Shown here piece after piece: positions 9,418 through 20,186 of a DNA stretch of 64,000 nucleotides (position 1 is its first letter; each line of letters opens with the position of its first letter). The translations under genes were made by a program, and so were the position numbers. This stretch comes from Devosia algicola (GTDB taxonomy: Bacteria > Pseudomonadota > Alphaproteobacteria > Rhizobiales > Devosiaceae), in NCBI RefSeq assembly GCF_028816455.1, contig NZ_CP118246.1, forward strand, positions 124,001-188,000. The letters run 5' to 3'. The notes below the pieces were generated by a model. That model did not search any database. It saw only the letters and a program-made list of their open reading frames with translations, and had not been told where the DNA came from.

Positions 9418-10793
9418 ATGAGCAACAAATATGATCTGATAGTGATCGGCGCCGGCTCCGGCGGTGTTCGCGCAGGCTCGCATGGCAGCCGGATTCGGCG
9501 CCAAGGTTGTGGTGATCGAGGAATTTCGCGTTGGCGGTACCTGCGTTATTCGCGGGTGTGTCCCCAAAAAGCTCTATGTCTATGCCAGCCGGTTTTCCGA
9601 CTTGTTTGACGTCGCCGGAAGTTTTGGCTGGCAGGTTGATGCCCGTTTTGACTGGCCCACACTTGTTGCCAACAAGGAAACCGAAATTACCCGACTAGAG
9701 GCGGCTTATGTTTCAGCGCTGGAAGCACCCGGCGTCGATATCATTCGTGATCGGGCGGTTGTTACCGGTGCCAACAGCATCAAACTGATCAAATCCGGAC
9801 AGGAACTGGAGGCCGAACACATCCTCATCGCAACTGGTGGTCATCCCCGTGTCCCAGACATTCCGGGCGCTGAATTGGGCATTACCTCCAACGAAGCCTT
9901 TGACCTGGCAGCATTGCCGCATTCGATCCTGATCGAGGGTGGTGGGTATATCGCCGTCGAATTTGCCACCATCTTTGCCGGATTGGGCGTGAACACCACT
10001 ATTATATATCGTGGAGATTGCCTGTTGCGGGGCTTCGATATGGACATGCGTCGCGGTCTGGAATCGGGTTTGCAAAATCGTGGTATCAAGCTGATTTATC
10101 AAACCACTATCCGGTCGCTGGAACGCCAGGGCGACGATGTTTCCGTGGCGTTCAGTGATGGCGTGACAGCGCCGTTCGGGGCTGTAATGTTCGCGACGGG
10201 TCGCGTCGCCAATGTCGAAGGACTCGGTCTGGAAACTGCTGGCGTCGAGATCAATGACGCTGGAAATATCACTGTTGATGTCTATTCCCAGACGACCTGC
10301 CCATCCATATATGCGGTCGGCGATGTGACGGGACGGGCGGCGCTAACGCCGGTTGCCATCCGCGAAGGCTGGTATTTCGCCGAAACGGTTTACAACGACA
10401 ATCCGCTCGCCGTCGATCACTCGATGATCCCGACGGCGGTCTTTGCCGAGCCTGAACTTGGCGTCATCGGCTTGACCGAACAGGAAGCGGCAACGCACGG
10501 CGATGTCGACATCTATGTCTCGCGCTTTCGCCCGATGATGAATACACTGTCCACACGAACTGATCGCATGATCCTGAAATTGATCACCGAACCCAACGGT
10601 GGCAAGGTTTTGGGATGTCACATACTGGGGCCCGGTGCAGCAGAAATGATCCAACTGGTTGCCATTCCACTCAGCGTGCAGGCAACCAAGGCGGATTTTG
10701 ATCGAGCCATGGCGCTGCATCCGTCCGCCGCCGAAGAGCCTGGTTACATTCAAGTCACCAAGTTACTCCTACCGGAACGGCACCAAGGTCTAG
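9418..10793 (+). CDS. gor: glutathione-disulfide reductase, two frameshifts
   Basis: NADPH-dependent flavoenzyme that reduces oxidised glutathione. It has an FAD-binding start ([15 protein letters not shown]), the redox-active disulfide in [14 protein letters not shown], a second Rossmann motif ([11 protein letters not shown]), and the C-terminal [10 protein letters not shown] with the proton-relay His-Glu pair. Two insertions break the frame. AGGCTC at 9474-9479 should be AGCTC, giving [23 protein letters not shown] at 10736-10741 should be GAGCT, giving [24 protein letters not shown] and a stop at 10791-10793. The repaired length is about 457 aa, normal for the family. The enzyme maintains the glutathione pool that the Atm1-type exporter further on may use. 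Confidence 0.94.
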
Positions 10794-10890
10794 CACCAAT
10801 TGTACCTTGGCAGGTTGGGCAGGGCTTGCTATCTCCCTGCCAGATGGATCGCGGCAAACGGTTTGGCCGCACGGCATAGTGAGACGAGAT

Positions 10891-12267
10891 ATGAGTACAT
10901 GGACACCAGGCAGCTGGCGTGAACGCCCGATCTCGCAGGTTCCCCACTATCCCGACGCCGTAGCGCTGCAGGACGCCGAACGCCAATTATCTACATTTCC
11001 GCCGCTGGTTTTTGCGGGGGAGGCGCGTGATCTCAAGTCCCAACTGGCCGCCGTTGCCAACGGCGATGCATTTTTGTTGCAGGGCGGAGATTGTGCTGAA
11101 AGCTTTGCCGAACATGGCGCCGACCATATTCGTGATTTTTTCCGCGTCTTCTTGCAGATGGCTGTTGTGCTTACCCACGGCGCATCCAAACCAGTAGTCA
11201 AGGTCGGGCGTGTCGCGGGTCAGTTTGCCAAGCCGCGATCCTCAGATACCGAAACAATTGGGGATACGGAACTGCCCAGCTATCGTGGCGATATTATCAA
11301 TGCCATTGATTTCAGCGAAGCCGCGCGCGTGCCCGATCCCGAGCGCATGCTTCATGCCTATCGTCAGTCGGCCGCCACGCTGAACCTGCTGCGCGCATTC
11401 GCTTCTGGCGGCTATGCAGATTTGACGCGCATTCATGAATGGACCGTTGGATTTCTCAAGGATTCCAACTGGTATCCGCGCTACGAGGAACTGGCCCGCA
11501 AGATTGACGACGCCATTGAATTCATGGCGGCACTGAATATTACGCCCGAAAATACGTCGGCGCTGCGCCAGACCAAGTTTTTCACCAGCCACGAAGCACT
11601 GCTGCTTGGCTATGAGGAAGCGTTGACGCGCCGGGACTCCATCACCAATGATTGGTACGCTACCTCTGGGCACATGCTTTGGATTGGTGATCGCACCCGG
11701 CAGCCTGACGCGGCGCATGTGGAGTATTTTTCCGGCATTCACAACCCGATTGGGATCAAATGCGGCCCATCGCTTGAGAGCGACGACCTGCTGCGCCTGC
11801 TGGACCGCCTCAATCCCCAGGATGATGCCGGTCGTATCACCTTGATTGGCCGCTTCGGCGCCGAAAAGGTCCATGAGCACCTGCCACGGCTGGTTGAAAC
11901 AGTTCAGCGCGCCGGGCGCACGGTTCTTTGGTGCTCGGACCCGATGCACGGCAACACCATCAAGGCTTCGAGCGGCTATAAAACTCGTCCGTTCGACAAG
12001 GTCCTGTCAGAGGTCAAAGCCTTCTTCGATGTTCACCGTGAGATGGGCACCTATGCCGGTGGCGTGCATATTGAAATGACCGGGGACGACGTCACCGAAT
12101 GCGTTGGCGGCGTCTCGGCGGTGACAGAGGCATCACTTTCTGACCGCTACCACACCTATTGCGACCCCCGGCTCAATGCCAGCCAGGCGCTGGAACTGGC
12201 ATTTCTTGTGGCCGAGGAAGTACACGCCCAAAAACCTGCCCGGGTGCTGCGATCTGCCGGTAAATAA
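10891..12267 (+). CDS. class II 3-deoxy-7-phosphoheptulonate (DAHP) synthase
   Basis: Condenses phosphoenolpyruvate and erythrose 4-phosphate in the first step of the shikimate pathway. The 458-aa length and the motifs are those of the class II (plant/actinobacterial/rhizobial) type: [49 protein letters not shown] and [15 protein letters not shown]. The ATG at 10891 (MSTWTPGSW) matches the family N-terminus; an upstream in-frame extension overlaps the end of gor and is not coding. No aro neighbours are present. Class II enzymes often show aromatic amino-acid feedback, which cannot be judged here. Confidence 0.95.
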   Translation: MSTWTPGSWRERPISQVPHYPDAVALQDAERQLSTFPPLVFAGEARDLKSQLAAVANGDAFLLQGGDCAESFAEHGADHIRDFFRVFLQMAVVLTHGASKPVVKVGRVAGQFAKPRSSDTETIGDTELPSYRGDIINAIDFSEAARVPDPERMLHAYRQSAATLNLLRAFASGGYADLTRIHEWTVGFLKDSNWYPRYEELARKIDDAIEFMAALNITPENTSALRQTKFFTSHEALLLGYEEALTRRDSITNDWYATSGHMLWIGDRTRQPDAAHVEYFSGIHNPIGIKCGPSLESDDLLRLLDRLNPQDDAGRITLIGRFGAEKVHEHLPRLVETVQRAGRTVLWCSDPMHGNTIKASSGYKTRPFDKVLSEVKAFFDVHREMGTYAGGVHIEMTGDDVTECVGGVSAVTEASLSDRYHTYCDPRLNASQALELAFLVAEEVHAQKPARVLRSAGK

Positions 12268-12280
12268 TTGTCAGCGCTAA

Positions 12281-12306
12281 TGAACCGATTGGTTAGGTTG
12301 CGCGTT
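12281..12306 (+). promoter_or_regulatory. possible sigma-EcfG-like promoter ahead of the HWE kinase
   Basis: TGAAC (12281-12285), a 17-bp spacer and CGTT (12303-12306) match the general-stress sigma-EcfG consensus GGAAC-N16/17-CGTT with one mismatch. It lies about 70 bp upstream of the HWE kinase start. HWE kinases often feed the general stress response in Hyphomicrobiales, so the position makes sense, but one mismatch keeps this tentative. Confidence 0.3.
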
Positions 12307-12378
12307 CTTTGAGGGCCTGCGGCCATAGCACATGGCCCAGCGACCGTTGCAACCAACCGCGAGACACAGGCGCCAGCC

Positions 12379-14292
12379 ATGCCCCGTACACTGTTTCCTG
12401 CCGCTACGCCTGAACTTAGAACGCAACTTGACGCATTTCCCACCTTAAGGCTGATCAATGATTATGATTGGGCCTCAAGCCCGATAGGGTCGATCGACCA
12501 ATGGCCGGATAGCGTCAAGGGCGTTGTGCGCATGCTGGTAACGGCATCGGCGCCGATGGTGGTGCTGTTGGGGTCCGAAGGCATTCTGATCTACAACGAT
12601 GCCTACGCACAATTTGCGGGAGAAAGACATCCAGAAATATTTGGCATGCCGGCGGTCGAGGCCTGGCCTGAAGTGGCAGACTTTAACAGGGAACGCATTG
12701 CAAGCGGCCTTCGCGGTGAAACGTTGGTACTGCGTGACGCCGAACTTTCGCTGAACCGGCACGGCCAACCCGAGCCCGTTTGGCTCGATCTCAACTATAG
12801 CCCGGTACTGGGTGATGACGGTCTGTCCCTGGGCACTTTGTGCATCGTTCACGAGACCACCGATCGCATCCTCGTCGAAAAAGCCCTGACACGCAGTGAG
12901 GAGCGCCTGTCACTTGCCTTGAGCGGCAGCAACCTCGTGGGCACATGGGACTGGGATGTGAAGGCTGGAACACTGACCGCCGATGACCTTTTTGCGTCAC
13001 TGCATAATCTTGATCCGCTGCGTGCCGGCATTGGCGTTCCCGCCGAACTGATCGGCGAGGCAATTCATCCCGACGATCTCGAACGTGTCAGCCAGGGCGT
13101 TGAGGCAGCCTTTCGTGATAGAGCCGATTTTCGTTCCGAATATCGCGTTGTTTCGCCCGATGGCACCTTATGCTGGGTTGTTGCCTCGGGGCGCGCACGG
13201 GTAGATGGTGACGGCAACGCGGTGCGCTTTCCGGGTGTTGTCGTCAATATCACCGAGCAAAAACAGGCCGCTGAAGCACTGGCTGAAAGCGAGGCAAAAT
13301 TCCGTACGCTGGCCGATACCATGCCGCAAATGGTCTGGTCGACGCTGCCTGATGGCATGCATGACTATTACAATGCGCGCTGGTACGAATTCACCGGCGT
13401 GCCCATTGGCTCCACGGACGGTGAAGCCTGGAACGGCATGTTCCACCCCGACGATCAGGAACGTGCCTGGTCGACTTGGAAGCACAGTCTGGCGACGGGC
13501 GAGCCATACAAGATCGAATACCGCCTGCGTCATCACTCCGGCAACTATCGCTGGACGCTTGGGCTTGCTCAGCCAATTCGCGGCGCTGACGGGAAAATTA
13601 TTCGCTGGTTCGGCACCTGCACCGATATCCATGAAACCCGTTTGTTGGCGGAGGAGCGCGAATTGGTGGCGCAGGAATTAAGCCACAGGATCAAGAATAT
13701 ATTCTCGGTCATGACCGGCATTATCAGTCTGTCCGCGCGCAACCAGCCCGAGATGAAACAGTTCGCCGAACAATTGCGCGAACGTATTTACGCGCTGGCA
13801 CAAGCCCATGATTTTGTTCGTCCACATGGACATGGCGGGCAGACAAGCGGTACTCAGTCGGACTTGTGGGCACTTATCGAAAAATTGCTTTTGCCCTATC
13901 AGGATGGCGGGCAAAAGCGCGTCGAATTTTCCGGATCGGATACAACTATTGACGACGGCGCGGCGACCCCGCTGGCCTTGCTAGTGCATGAGCTGGCAAC
14001 CAACGCCGCCAAGTATGGTGCCTTGTCGGTACCAGATGGTTCAATATTGCTGACCGGGGCGCTCGATGACAGCACGTACACATTGACGTGGAAGGAGCGC
14101 GGCGGACCGCCCCTGCAACCCAACGGCCATGCCGGATTTGGCTCGCGCTTGATTGGTTTGAGCGTCGAAGGTCAACTTCGCGGCAAACTCAATCGCGTGT
14201 GGGAACAGGATGGTTTGCTTGTGAGCATTGAAGTGCCGCTGAGCGCGCTTCGGCGTTCCGCCAAGCTACAGCCCGAACTGCTTGATAGCTAG
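12379..14292 (+). CDS. soluble PAS-domain sensor kinase of the HWE family
   Basis: A 637-aa cytoplasmic sensor with no membrane segments. About three PAS modules can be traced: residues ~20-160, ~170-295 (TWDWDVKAGTLTADDLF and a PAC motif ending VVVNITEQKQ), and ~305-425 (MPQMVWSTLPDG to TCTDIHETRLL). The kinase core is of the HWE type: the phosphoacceptor His is at about residue 436 in ELSHRIKNIFSVM, an N box with VHELATNAAKYGAL follows, and the family-defining W-x-E is in TLTWKERGGP. Such kinases often sense light, redox or energy state through PAS; no flavin-binding LOV cysteine motif is evident. It is tail-to-tail with a single-domain response regulator 13 bp away, its likely partner. Confidence 0.92.
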   Translation: MPRTLFPAATPELRTQLDAFPTLRLINDYDWASSPIGSIDQWPDSVKGVVRMLVTASAPMVVLLGSEGILIYNDAYAQFAGERHPEIFGMPAVEAWPEVADFNRERIASGLRGETLVLRDAELSLNRHGQPEPVWLDLNYSPVLGDDGLSLGTLCIVHETTDRILVEKALTRSEERLSLALSGSNLVGTWDWDVKAGTLTADDLFASLHNLDPLRAGIGVPAELIGEAIHPDDLERVSQGVEAAFRDRADFRSEYRVVSPDGTLCWVVASGRARVDGDGNAVRFPGVVVNITEQKQAAEALAESEAKFRTLADTMPQMVWSTLPDGMHDYYNARWYEFTGVPIGSTDGEAWNGMFHPDDQERAWSTWKHSLATGEPYKIEYRLRHHSGNYRWTLGLAQPIRGADGKIIRWFGTCTDIHETRLLAEERELVAQELSHRIKNIFSVMTGIISLSARNQPEMKQFAEQLRERIYALAQAHDFVRPHGHGGQTSGTQSDLWALIEKLLLPYQDGGQKRVEFSGSDTTIDDGAATPLALLVHELATNAAKYGALSVPDGSILLTGALDDSTYTLTWKERGGPPLQPNGHAGFGSRLIGLSVEGQLRGKLNRVWEQDGLLVSIEVPLSALRRSAKLQPELLDS

Positions 14293-14305
14293 ATCGCTCG
14301 AACCT

Positions 14306-14731
14306 TCAGGCCAATAGAGCCGACGTCCCGTTCCAATTGAAAAGCTGTAATCGGCGCGGTGGCTTCGCCACTTTCTTTTCACGCTGTGCGACCGCATAAG
14401 CCACGGCCTGTTTCATTTCGTCGCCGCCGACGGGCTTGGGCAGGACGCCTAGCGTCCCTGAAACGCCTCTGCCGAGCTGGGCCGGGTTCGCAGTCATGAA
14501 CAATACCGTGACCCCGTAGGACTGCGCCAGTATGCGACCGATAGCAATGCCGGTAGGGCCATCATGAAGATTAAGATCGACCAGTGCGACATCAGTGTCC
14601 GGCGCCAGCTTTAGCGCCGCCACCTTGTCGGCAGCAACTCCGACCGCAACGTGACCCATCTCGGTTACGACATGCTCGATCTCGGCCGCTACAAAAATTT
14701 CATCCTCGACTACAAGTATCTTACAACTCAT
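14306..14731 (-). CDS. single-domain response regulator
   Basis: A 141-aa protein that is only a CheY-like receiver domain. It has the acidic pocket (VVEDE), the phosphoacceptor Asp in ALVDLNLHDG, a Thr in FMTANP, and the Lys in VLPKPVG. There is no output domain, so it acts as a phosphorelay intermediate or by protein binding. The start at 14731 (MSCKILVVEDE) is preferred; a longer frame adds eight residues. It is convergent with the HWE kinase, and such pairs are common in rhizobia. Confidence 0.88.
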   Translation of the reverse strand: MSCKILVVEDEIFVAAEIEHVVTEMGHVAVGVAADKVAALKLAPDTDVALVDLNLHDGPTGIAIGRILAQSYGVTVLFMTANPAQLGRGVSGTLGVLPKPVGGDEMKQAVAYAVAQREKKVAKPPRRLQLFNWNGTSALLA

Positions 14732-14939
14732 CACGCTAATCTTTGATCTGTTCATTCATCCAGTTTCAACCCAACACGCCTGGCCCCTGATCGGTTGCGC
14801 CGTTTGACTGAAAAGGTCTTCACAATCGCGATTACCTAGTATGATTCGATACTTACGGTTAGTGGAACGTTAACTCTAATCGCGCATAACTGATGTCCAA
14901 ACTCGACCGATATCGATCCGTCACTCTGGGGGACATGCC

Positions 14940-15932
14940 GTGCGTTCGATCAAAATTGCTGTTGTCGCGGCGCTGGTAGTTGGCACACCTGCGCTGGCGG
15001 CCGACTTTCCGGAGGCACCCGACCTTCGACCTGCCTTTGGCGAAATGTTTTCGGATTCAGGGCAGGGGCCGGTTCGCTTTGAGTTCGGCACCCGCTACTG
15101 GTATTCATGGGGCAAGCAGGAAGCAGGGTTCACCGCGCCGGGCATCGGCGATGTCAATCTCGCCGTTGATGACCGAACTCACATCGGGGAACTGCACGGC
15201 AAGATTACCGATCTGTCGACCCAGACCTATGTCAACGCCATTGCAGGCCTGGGCTTCAGCACCTCTGGCACCTACAACATTGCGCCCGCCAGTTCGGGCA
15301 ATATCGGTCCCAATTCCTCGATAGGCTACGCTGGCGCCGATTTTGGCTGGTTGCCGTTCGGTAATATGGACGGTGGCGTCGCTATTGGCGGACTGGTTGG
15401 ATATCAGTACTGGAAAGACGCGCCCGATATCGGGCAGGGCACCTATGCCGCGTCCTTCGATGCCGGTGGCAACCCGGCAAGCTATGGCACGGCCAAGGAC
15501 GATTTTGACATTCATGCCCTGCGTCTTGGCGTCAAGATGCAGGCCGATCTAAGTGACCAATTCGACGTTCAGGCCGAAGTCGCAGCGGTGCCATACGCGT
15601 GGGTCACCGGATCGCTTGGAGGCAGTGGTTCCTCGCCCTTCATGTTCCCGGCACTTGGTGGCGCCAAAGTTTACGAACGCGCGCCAACGACGTTGAGCGG
15701 GCACGGTTATGGCGCCATGGGCGAGTTGATGTTTGGGTTTCATCCTACAGAAAACCTGACGCTGAGACTCGGTGGACGCGCTTGGTACGTTCAGGGCGAT
15801 CTGGAGGCAAACTTCAAATCCAACACAGTCGTCGGTCCGGCTGTTATCCAAAACGCCGACATGAACCTCAAGAGCAACTACGCCCGCATTTTCCGATACG
15901 GTGCACTGTTTGAACTCACCGGTCGCTTCTAG
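14940..15932 (+). CDS. exported outer-membrane beta-barrel protein
   Basis: A 330-aa protein with a signal peptide ending TPALAADFPE. It has alternating aromatic and glycine-rich strands (FEFGTRYWYSWGK, VGYQYWKDAPDIG, LRLGGRAWYVQGDL) and the C-terminal FELTGRF, with the terminal Phe that marks outer-membrane barrels recognised by BamA. It resembles rhizobial Omp25/31-like or surface beta-barrel proteins, but I cannot name the subfamily. The start is GTG at 14940 with CTGGGGGA just upstream. It is monocistronic by context. Confidence 0.75.
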   Translation: MRSIKIAVVAALVVGTPALAADFPEAPDLRPAFGEMFSDSGQGPVRFEFGTRYWYSWGKQEAGFTAPGIGDVNLAVDDRTHIGELHGKITDLSTQTYVNAIAGLGFSTSGTYNIAPASSGNIGPNSSIGYAGADFGWLPFGNMDGGVAIGGLVGYQYWKDAPDIGQGTYAASFDAGGNPASYGTAKDDFDIHALRLGVKMQADLSDQFDVQAEVAAVPYAWVTGSLGGSGSSPFMFPALGGAKVYERAPTTLSGHGYGAMGELMFGFHPTENLTLRLGGRAWYVQGDLEANFKSNTVVGPAVIQNADMNLKSNYARIFRYGALFELTGRF

Positions 15933-16051
15933 CCCTTCGCTGCAATTTCACTTTGTCCGCTTGCCCCTGCCGGGGTGAGCGGATAAGTGTTTGTCGCGTC
16001 CGCTTTCACTGGTGGGCAGAGCATTTTTCTCTTGGCAGCGAGCCTTGTTTC

Positions 16052-17720
16052 TTGACCAATCGTCTCCGCATCGCACTCGCCCAGCTTAATCCCAAAGTTG
16101 GCGCGCTGGCCGATAATCTTGCCTTGGCAAAATCTGCGTTGAATAACGCCGTGGCAGCCAGGGCTGACGTGCTGATGCTCTCGGAACTTTTTCTGACCGG
16201 TTATTTTCCGGACGATCTATTATTCAAGCCGCAATTCGTGGCTGACGCAATTGCAGCCGCCAGAGAACTGGTTGCTGCCACCAAGGGGCTGCAGACAACA
16301 CTTATTCTGCCGACCGTATGGCTTGAGCAGGAGGTGCTCTACAACGCCGTGCTCGTAGTCGAGGATAGCGAAATTATCGCTACCCGCTACAAGCGCGAAC
16401 TACCGCACACCGATGTATTCTATGAACGGCGCTATTTCACGCCCGGCCCATTGCCGGAACCGGTCTCGATAAAAGGCATTTCGATTGGAATCCCGATCTG
16501 CGAGGATATCTGGCATCCGTGGGTCAGCGCCCAGCTGGTGCGCCTTGGCGCCGAAATTCTGCTCTGCCCCAACGGATCACCCTACTGGACCAACAAGCAG
16601 CATATTCGCAAGGAGCTGGTGCGCGCGCGTGTCGCCGAGGACGGGGTACCCATGCTCTATCTCAATCAGGTCGGGGGCCAGGACGAGCCTGGTCTTTGAT
16701 GGCGCCTCGTTCGCCATCGAGCCCGGCGATAAGATGGTTTTTCAGGGCAAATCGTTCGAGCCCGATTTCATCATTTCCGATTGGGCCTATCAGGATGATG
16801 GCTGGACATGCGTTACCGGCGCGGTCGTCCCATTGACCGACACGGATGAAGCGCCGTGGCGAGCCTGTGTCCTGGGCTTGCGGGACTATGTTCATAAAAA
16901 CGGCTTCAAGCAGGTGGTGTTGGGTCTGTCCGGCGGGATAGATAGCGCCGTGGTTGCAGCGATGGCAGTCGATGCCTTTGGACCCGACAATGTCCACTGC
17001 CTCATGCTGCCCTATCGCTACACTTCGGAAGCCAGTCTTCGTGACGCCAGGGACTGTGCCGAACGGCTCGGCGTGCGCTACGACATTGTCGCCATCGGCG
17101 ACCCCGTAGATGGCGCTTTGGCCGAACTGGCTCCGATTTTCGCTGATCGCCCGGCTGATCTGGCTGAGGAAAATATTCAGTCGCGCATGCGCGGGGTCGT
17201 TTTGATGGCGGTTTCCAATAAACTCGGCTCGATGTTGCTGACCACCGGCAACAAATCGGAAATGGCGGTCGGCTACGCCACCATTTATGGCGACATGAAT
17301 GGTGGCTACAATCCACTCAAGGATCTGCTCAAGATGCAGGTCTATCATCTCGCTGCCTGGCGCAATGCGAACAAGCCCACCGACAGTCTCGGGCCCGCTG
17401 GCGAAGTCATTCCCACCGCGATTATCGATAAGGCACCAAGCGCCGAACTGCGCGCCGATCAGACCGATCAGGACAGTTTACCGCCCTATCCGACTCTGGA
17501 TGCCATCCTTGACGCTATGGTAGAACAGGAACTCTCGGTCGCTGAAATTGTCGCCAAGGGGTTCGATCTCGCTCTGGTGAAACGCATTGAAAAACTGCTG
17601 AACATAGCGGAATACAAGCGCCGCCAGTCCGCACCCGGACCCAAATTGTCACCAAAAGCCTTTGGCATGGGCCGGAAATATCCCATCACCAACGGTTACC
17701 GTGACGAGTCCGCATTATGA
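16052..17720 (+). CDS. nadE: glutamine-dependent NAD(+) synthetase, one frameshift
   Basis: Makes NAD from nicotinate adenine dinucleotide using ammonia released by its own glutaminase domain. The N-terminal C-N hydrolase domain starts with RIALAQLNPKVGALADN and has the catalytic Cys in GIPICEDIWHP. The C-terminal synthetase domain has the PP-loop GLSGGIDSAVVAAMA and TTGNKSEMAVGYATIYGD. GAGCCT at 16685-16690 breaks the frame inside the linker; restoring GAGCT gives NQVGGQDELVFDGASF and a protein of about 555 aa. The start is best placed at TTG 16052, where homology begins (upstream in-frame codons look non-coding), though the ribosome-binding site is poor. It overlaps gltX by 4 bp (ATGA). Confidence 0.93.
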
Positions 17721-19045
17721 CCCCTATTGTTCGCTACGCGCCGTCTCCGACCGGTCGCCTCCACCTTGGCAACGCCCGACCCGCTCTTCTCAACTGGTTC
17801 TATGCCCAAGCCAATGGCGGCAAATTTGTCTTGCGAATGGACGATACCGACCTGGCGCGATCGACCCGGGCATTTGCCGATGGCATCGAAGCCGATCTGA
17901 CCTGGCTTGGCGTCCGGCCCGACATTTTGGTGCGCCAGTCCGAACGCACGACAATGTATGATGCGGCGCGGGATCGCCTGATGGCGGCAGGGCGTCTCTA
18001 TCCATGCTATGAAACCGGCGACGAACTGGACCGCCGCCGCAAGCGTGCGCGTGCCCTCGGCAATCCGCCGATCTATGACCGCGCCGCGCTGCGTCTGACC
18101 GACGAGGATCGCGCCAAACTCGAAGCCGAAGGTCGTCGACCCCACTGGCGCTTCAAGCTCGATGGACGCCCGGTGCAGTTCAACGATCTGATCAAGGGCG
18201 GCCAGACGGTTAACACGGCCTCGATGTCCGATCCGGTGCTGGTACGCGAGGACGGCAGCTATCTCTATACGCTGCCTTCCGTAGTCGATGATATCGACAT
18301 GGGTATAACCCATGTCATCCGAGGCGAAGATCACGTTTCCAATACCGGTACCCAGATTGAAATTTTCGAGGCGCTAGGCGGCAACGTGCCTGATTTCGCG
18401 CACCATAATCTGCTGACCGATGCTGACGGGCAGGGGTTTTCCAAACGCTTGGGATCGCTGTCGCTATCCGACCTGCGTGCCCAGGGGTACGAGGCGATAG
18501 CTGTGGCAATCATGGCTGTCCTGACCGGCACCAGCCTGCCGATTGAGCCTTATTCAAGCTTTGCAGAGATCGCCGAAAAGCTCGACCTATCGATGATCTC
18601 GCACGGTTCGGCCCGATTTGATCCAGCCGAACTCGATAGTCTGAATGCTCGGATACTGCACACCATGCCCTATTCGGTCGCACGACCACGGCTGGAGCAA
18701 TTCGGCCTTGCCCATGAGCCCATGTGGGACCTGCTGCGTGAAAACCTGCTCAAATTTGACGATATCAAGGATATGGCGCGCCTGGTGACAGGGCCGATGA
18801 CGCCCATCATCGCGTCCGAGGATCGCGAATTCATTTCATTGGCAGCAAAACGTCTGCCCGATGAGCCATGGGACGGGGACACCTGGGGGCAATGGACAAG
18901 TGCACTCAAAGCCGAAAGTGGGCGCAAAGGCAAAACTCTATTCCTGCCATTGCGCCTCGCGCTGACCGGGCGACCCGATGGCCCGGAGCTTAAGAGCCTG
19001 CTGGCGCTGGTTGGGCGTAAGGCGTGTCTGGACCGACTACTCTGA
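17717..19045 (+). CDS. gltX: glutamyl-tRNA synthetase (GltX)
   Basis: Class I aminoacyl-tRNA synthetase charging tRNA-Glu (and often tRNA-Gln in this group). The HIGH-like motif is YAPSPTGRLHLGNARPALLNW, and the KMSKS-like loop is GQGFSKRLGS. The 442-aa length and a shortened anticodon-binding region fit the smaller of the two GltX paralogs that many alphaproteobacteria carry; whether this copy prefers tRNA-Gln is unknown. It is translationally coupled to nadE (ATGA). Its last 56 bp overlap the 3' end of the convergent DUF2865 gene. Confidence 0.93.
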   Translation: MTPIVRYAPSPTGRLHLGNARPALLNWFYAQANGGKFVLRMDDTDLARSTRAFADGIEADLTWLGVRPDILVRQSERTTMYDAARDRLMAAGRLYPCYETGDELDRRRKRARALGNPPIYDRAALRLTDEDRAKLEAEGRRPHWRFKLDGRPVQFNDLIKGGQTVNTASMSDPVLVREDGSYLYTLPSVVDDIDMGITHVIRGEDHVSNTGTQIEIFEALGGNVPDFAHHNLLTDADGQGFSKRLGSLSLSDLRAQGYEAIAVAIMAVLTGTSLPIEPYSSFAEIAEKLDLSMISHGSARFDPAELDSLNARILHTMPYSVARPRLEQFGLAHEPMWDLLRENLLKFDDIKDMARLVTGPMTPIIASEDREFISLAAKRLPDEPWDGDTWGQWTSALKAESGRKGKTLFLPLRLALTGRPDGPELKSLLALVGRKACLDRLL

Positions 19046-20186
19046 CAACCTTGTCACCAAACCGAACCAGCCGCAGCGATGTGTCGGCTTGAACGATCGG
19101 TTTGGCAATTGGGGTTTCTCCGGGCGCTTGCGGACGCGCGCGTGGCAAAGGGATATCGGCCAGTTGAGCCGTCTCGAGCGGCGCAGGTGTTGGCTGTACG
19201 ACCTCGACCGGCGCGGCAGCAGTAGCGGGTTCGGCCTGACGACGCCGGGGGTCGGGTACTGGCAGGGCAAAACGATTGCCGCCCAGATCAGCGAACTGTC
19301 GTTTCTGGCCGTTGGCCAGTTCCACAACCGAGACATTGCCACCGGCATTATCGGGCTTGCAGGTGCTCGACCGGTCATATTCGCGCCGATAGCGGAAGGC
19401 GTTCGGCAGCGCTGAATAGGGCTGGTTGAACATATTGCGCATCTGTTCGGGTTCCTGGCCCGGATTATCATAATAATAGATATCAACGGGCGTTCCCGGA
19501 CATTGCTGCTTGCACATCGCAGCGTCATTACCCACCATATCGGGCAGCGTTGCATAGCTGACGGGCCAGAAATAGCCGTCACTCAAGCGCACGCAGACCG
19601 TACGAACCGTGCCCGAACCGCCATAACCCCAACCATCATCTTCGATAATGTTGCCATCCTGATAGTCGCCGTTCGAACCGTTGCCAAAGATCCGATCAAA
19701 TATTCCCTGCCGCTCATTGGTGAACGTCGCGGTTGAACCGCGCTGGTCGGCGCCACAGCCAAATCGTGCCAGTTCCTGTAATATTGCTTCGCGTTGTTGG
19801 GCCACCGCATTCGCGGTTTCAACAGCGCCCGCGACATTGGCATAGTCGTCGCGCAGCCGCAGCACTGTGCGGCCAATGCCCTGGCACTCACGGGTCAGCG
19901 TCCGCCCGGCCTTGGCGTCGGCATTACAGCCATTGCGAATGTAAGAACTTTCCGCCGCCTGAACCTGCCGCGCCAGATCGCGCGCATTGCGGGTGTTGGC
20001 CTGAATATTGCGAAAATCGCCATTACGATCAAATGTGCGCAAATTCGATTGTAGGCGCGAACAGGTTGACGATTGCGCGTAGGCGCTGGTTGCATCGACC
20101 AGACTGGCAGCACACAGTGCCAATATCATTGCCAGAAGGCGGAAAAAAACACTGCTAGAACCGGCCATCAAGTTTGCATCCGTCAT
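18990..20186 (-). CDS. exported DUF2865 protein with Pro-rich tail
   Basis: A rhizobial envelope protein of unknown function. A signal-peptide-like segment ends DATSAYAQSS. A coiled, Arg/Asn-rich region follows (about residues 45-150), then the DUF2865 core with VCVRLSDGYFWPVSYATL, CKQQCPGTPVDIYYYDNPG and SALPNAFRYRREYD. Cysteines in the core suggest disulfides. The C-terminal ~90 residues are Pro/Ala-rich. The start may be at 20222, 20186 or 20168; none has a strong ribosome-binding site. The 3' end overlaps gltX by 56 bp on the opposite strand. Confidence 0.82.
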   Translation of the reverse strand: MTDANLMAGSSSVFFRLLAMILALCAASLVDATSAYAQSSTCSRLQSNLRTFDRNGDFRNIQANTRNARDLARQVQAAESSYIRNGCNADAKAGRTLTRECQGIGRTVLRLRDDYANVAGAVETANAVAQQREAILQELARFGCGADQRGSTATFTNERQGIFDRIFGNGSNGDYQDGNIIEDDGWGYGGSGTVRTVCVRLSDGYFWPVSYATLPDMVGNDAAMCKQQCPGTPVDIYYYDNPGQEPEQMRNMFNQPYSALPNAFRYRREYDRSSTCKPDNAGGNVSVVELANGQKRQFADLGGNRFALPVPDPRRRQAEPATAAAPVEVVQPTPAPLETAQLADIPLPRARPQAPGETPIAKPIVQADTSLRLVRFGDKVVRVVGPDTPYAQPAPAGS

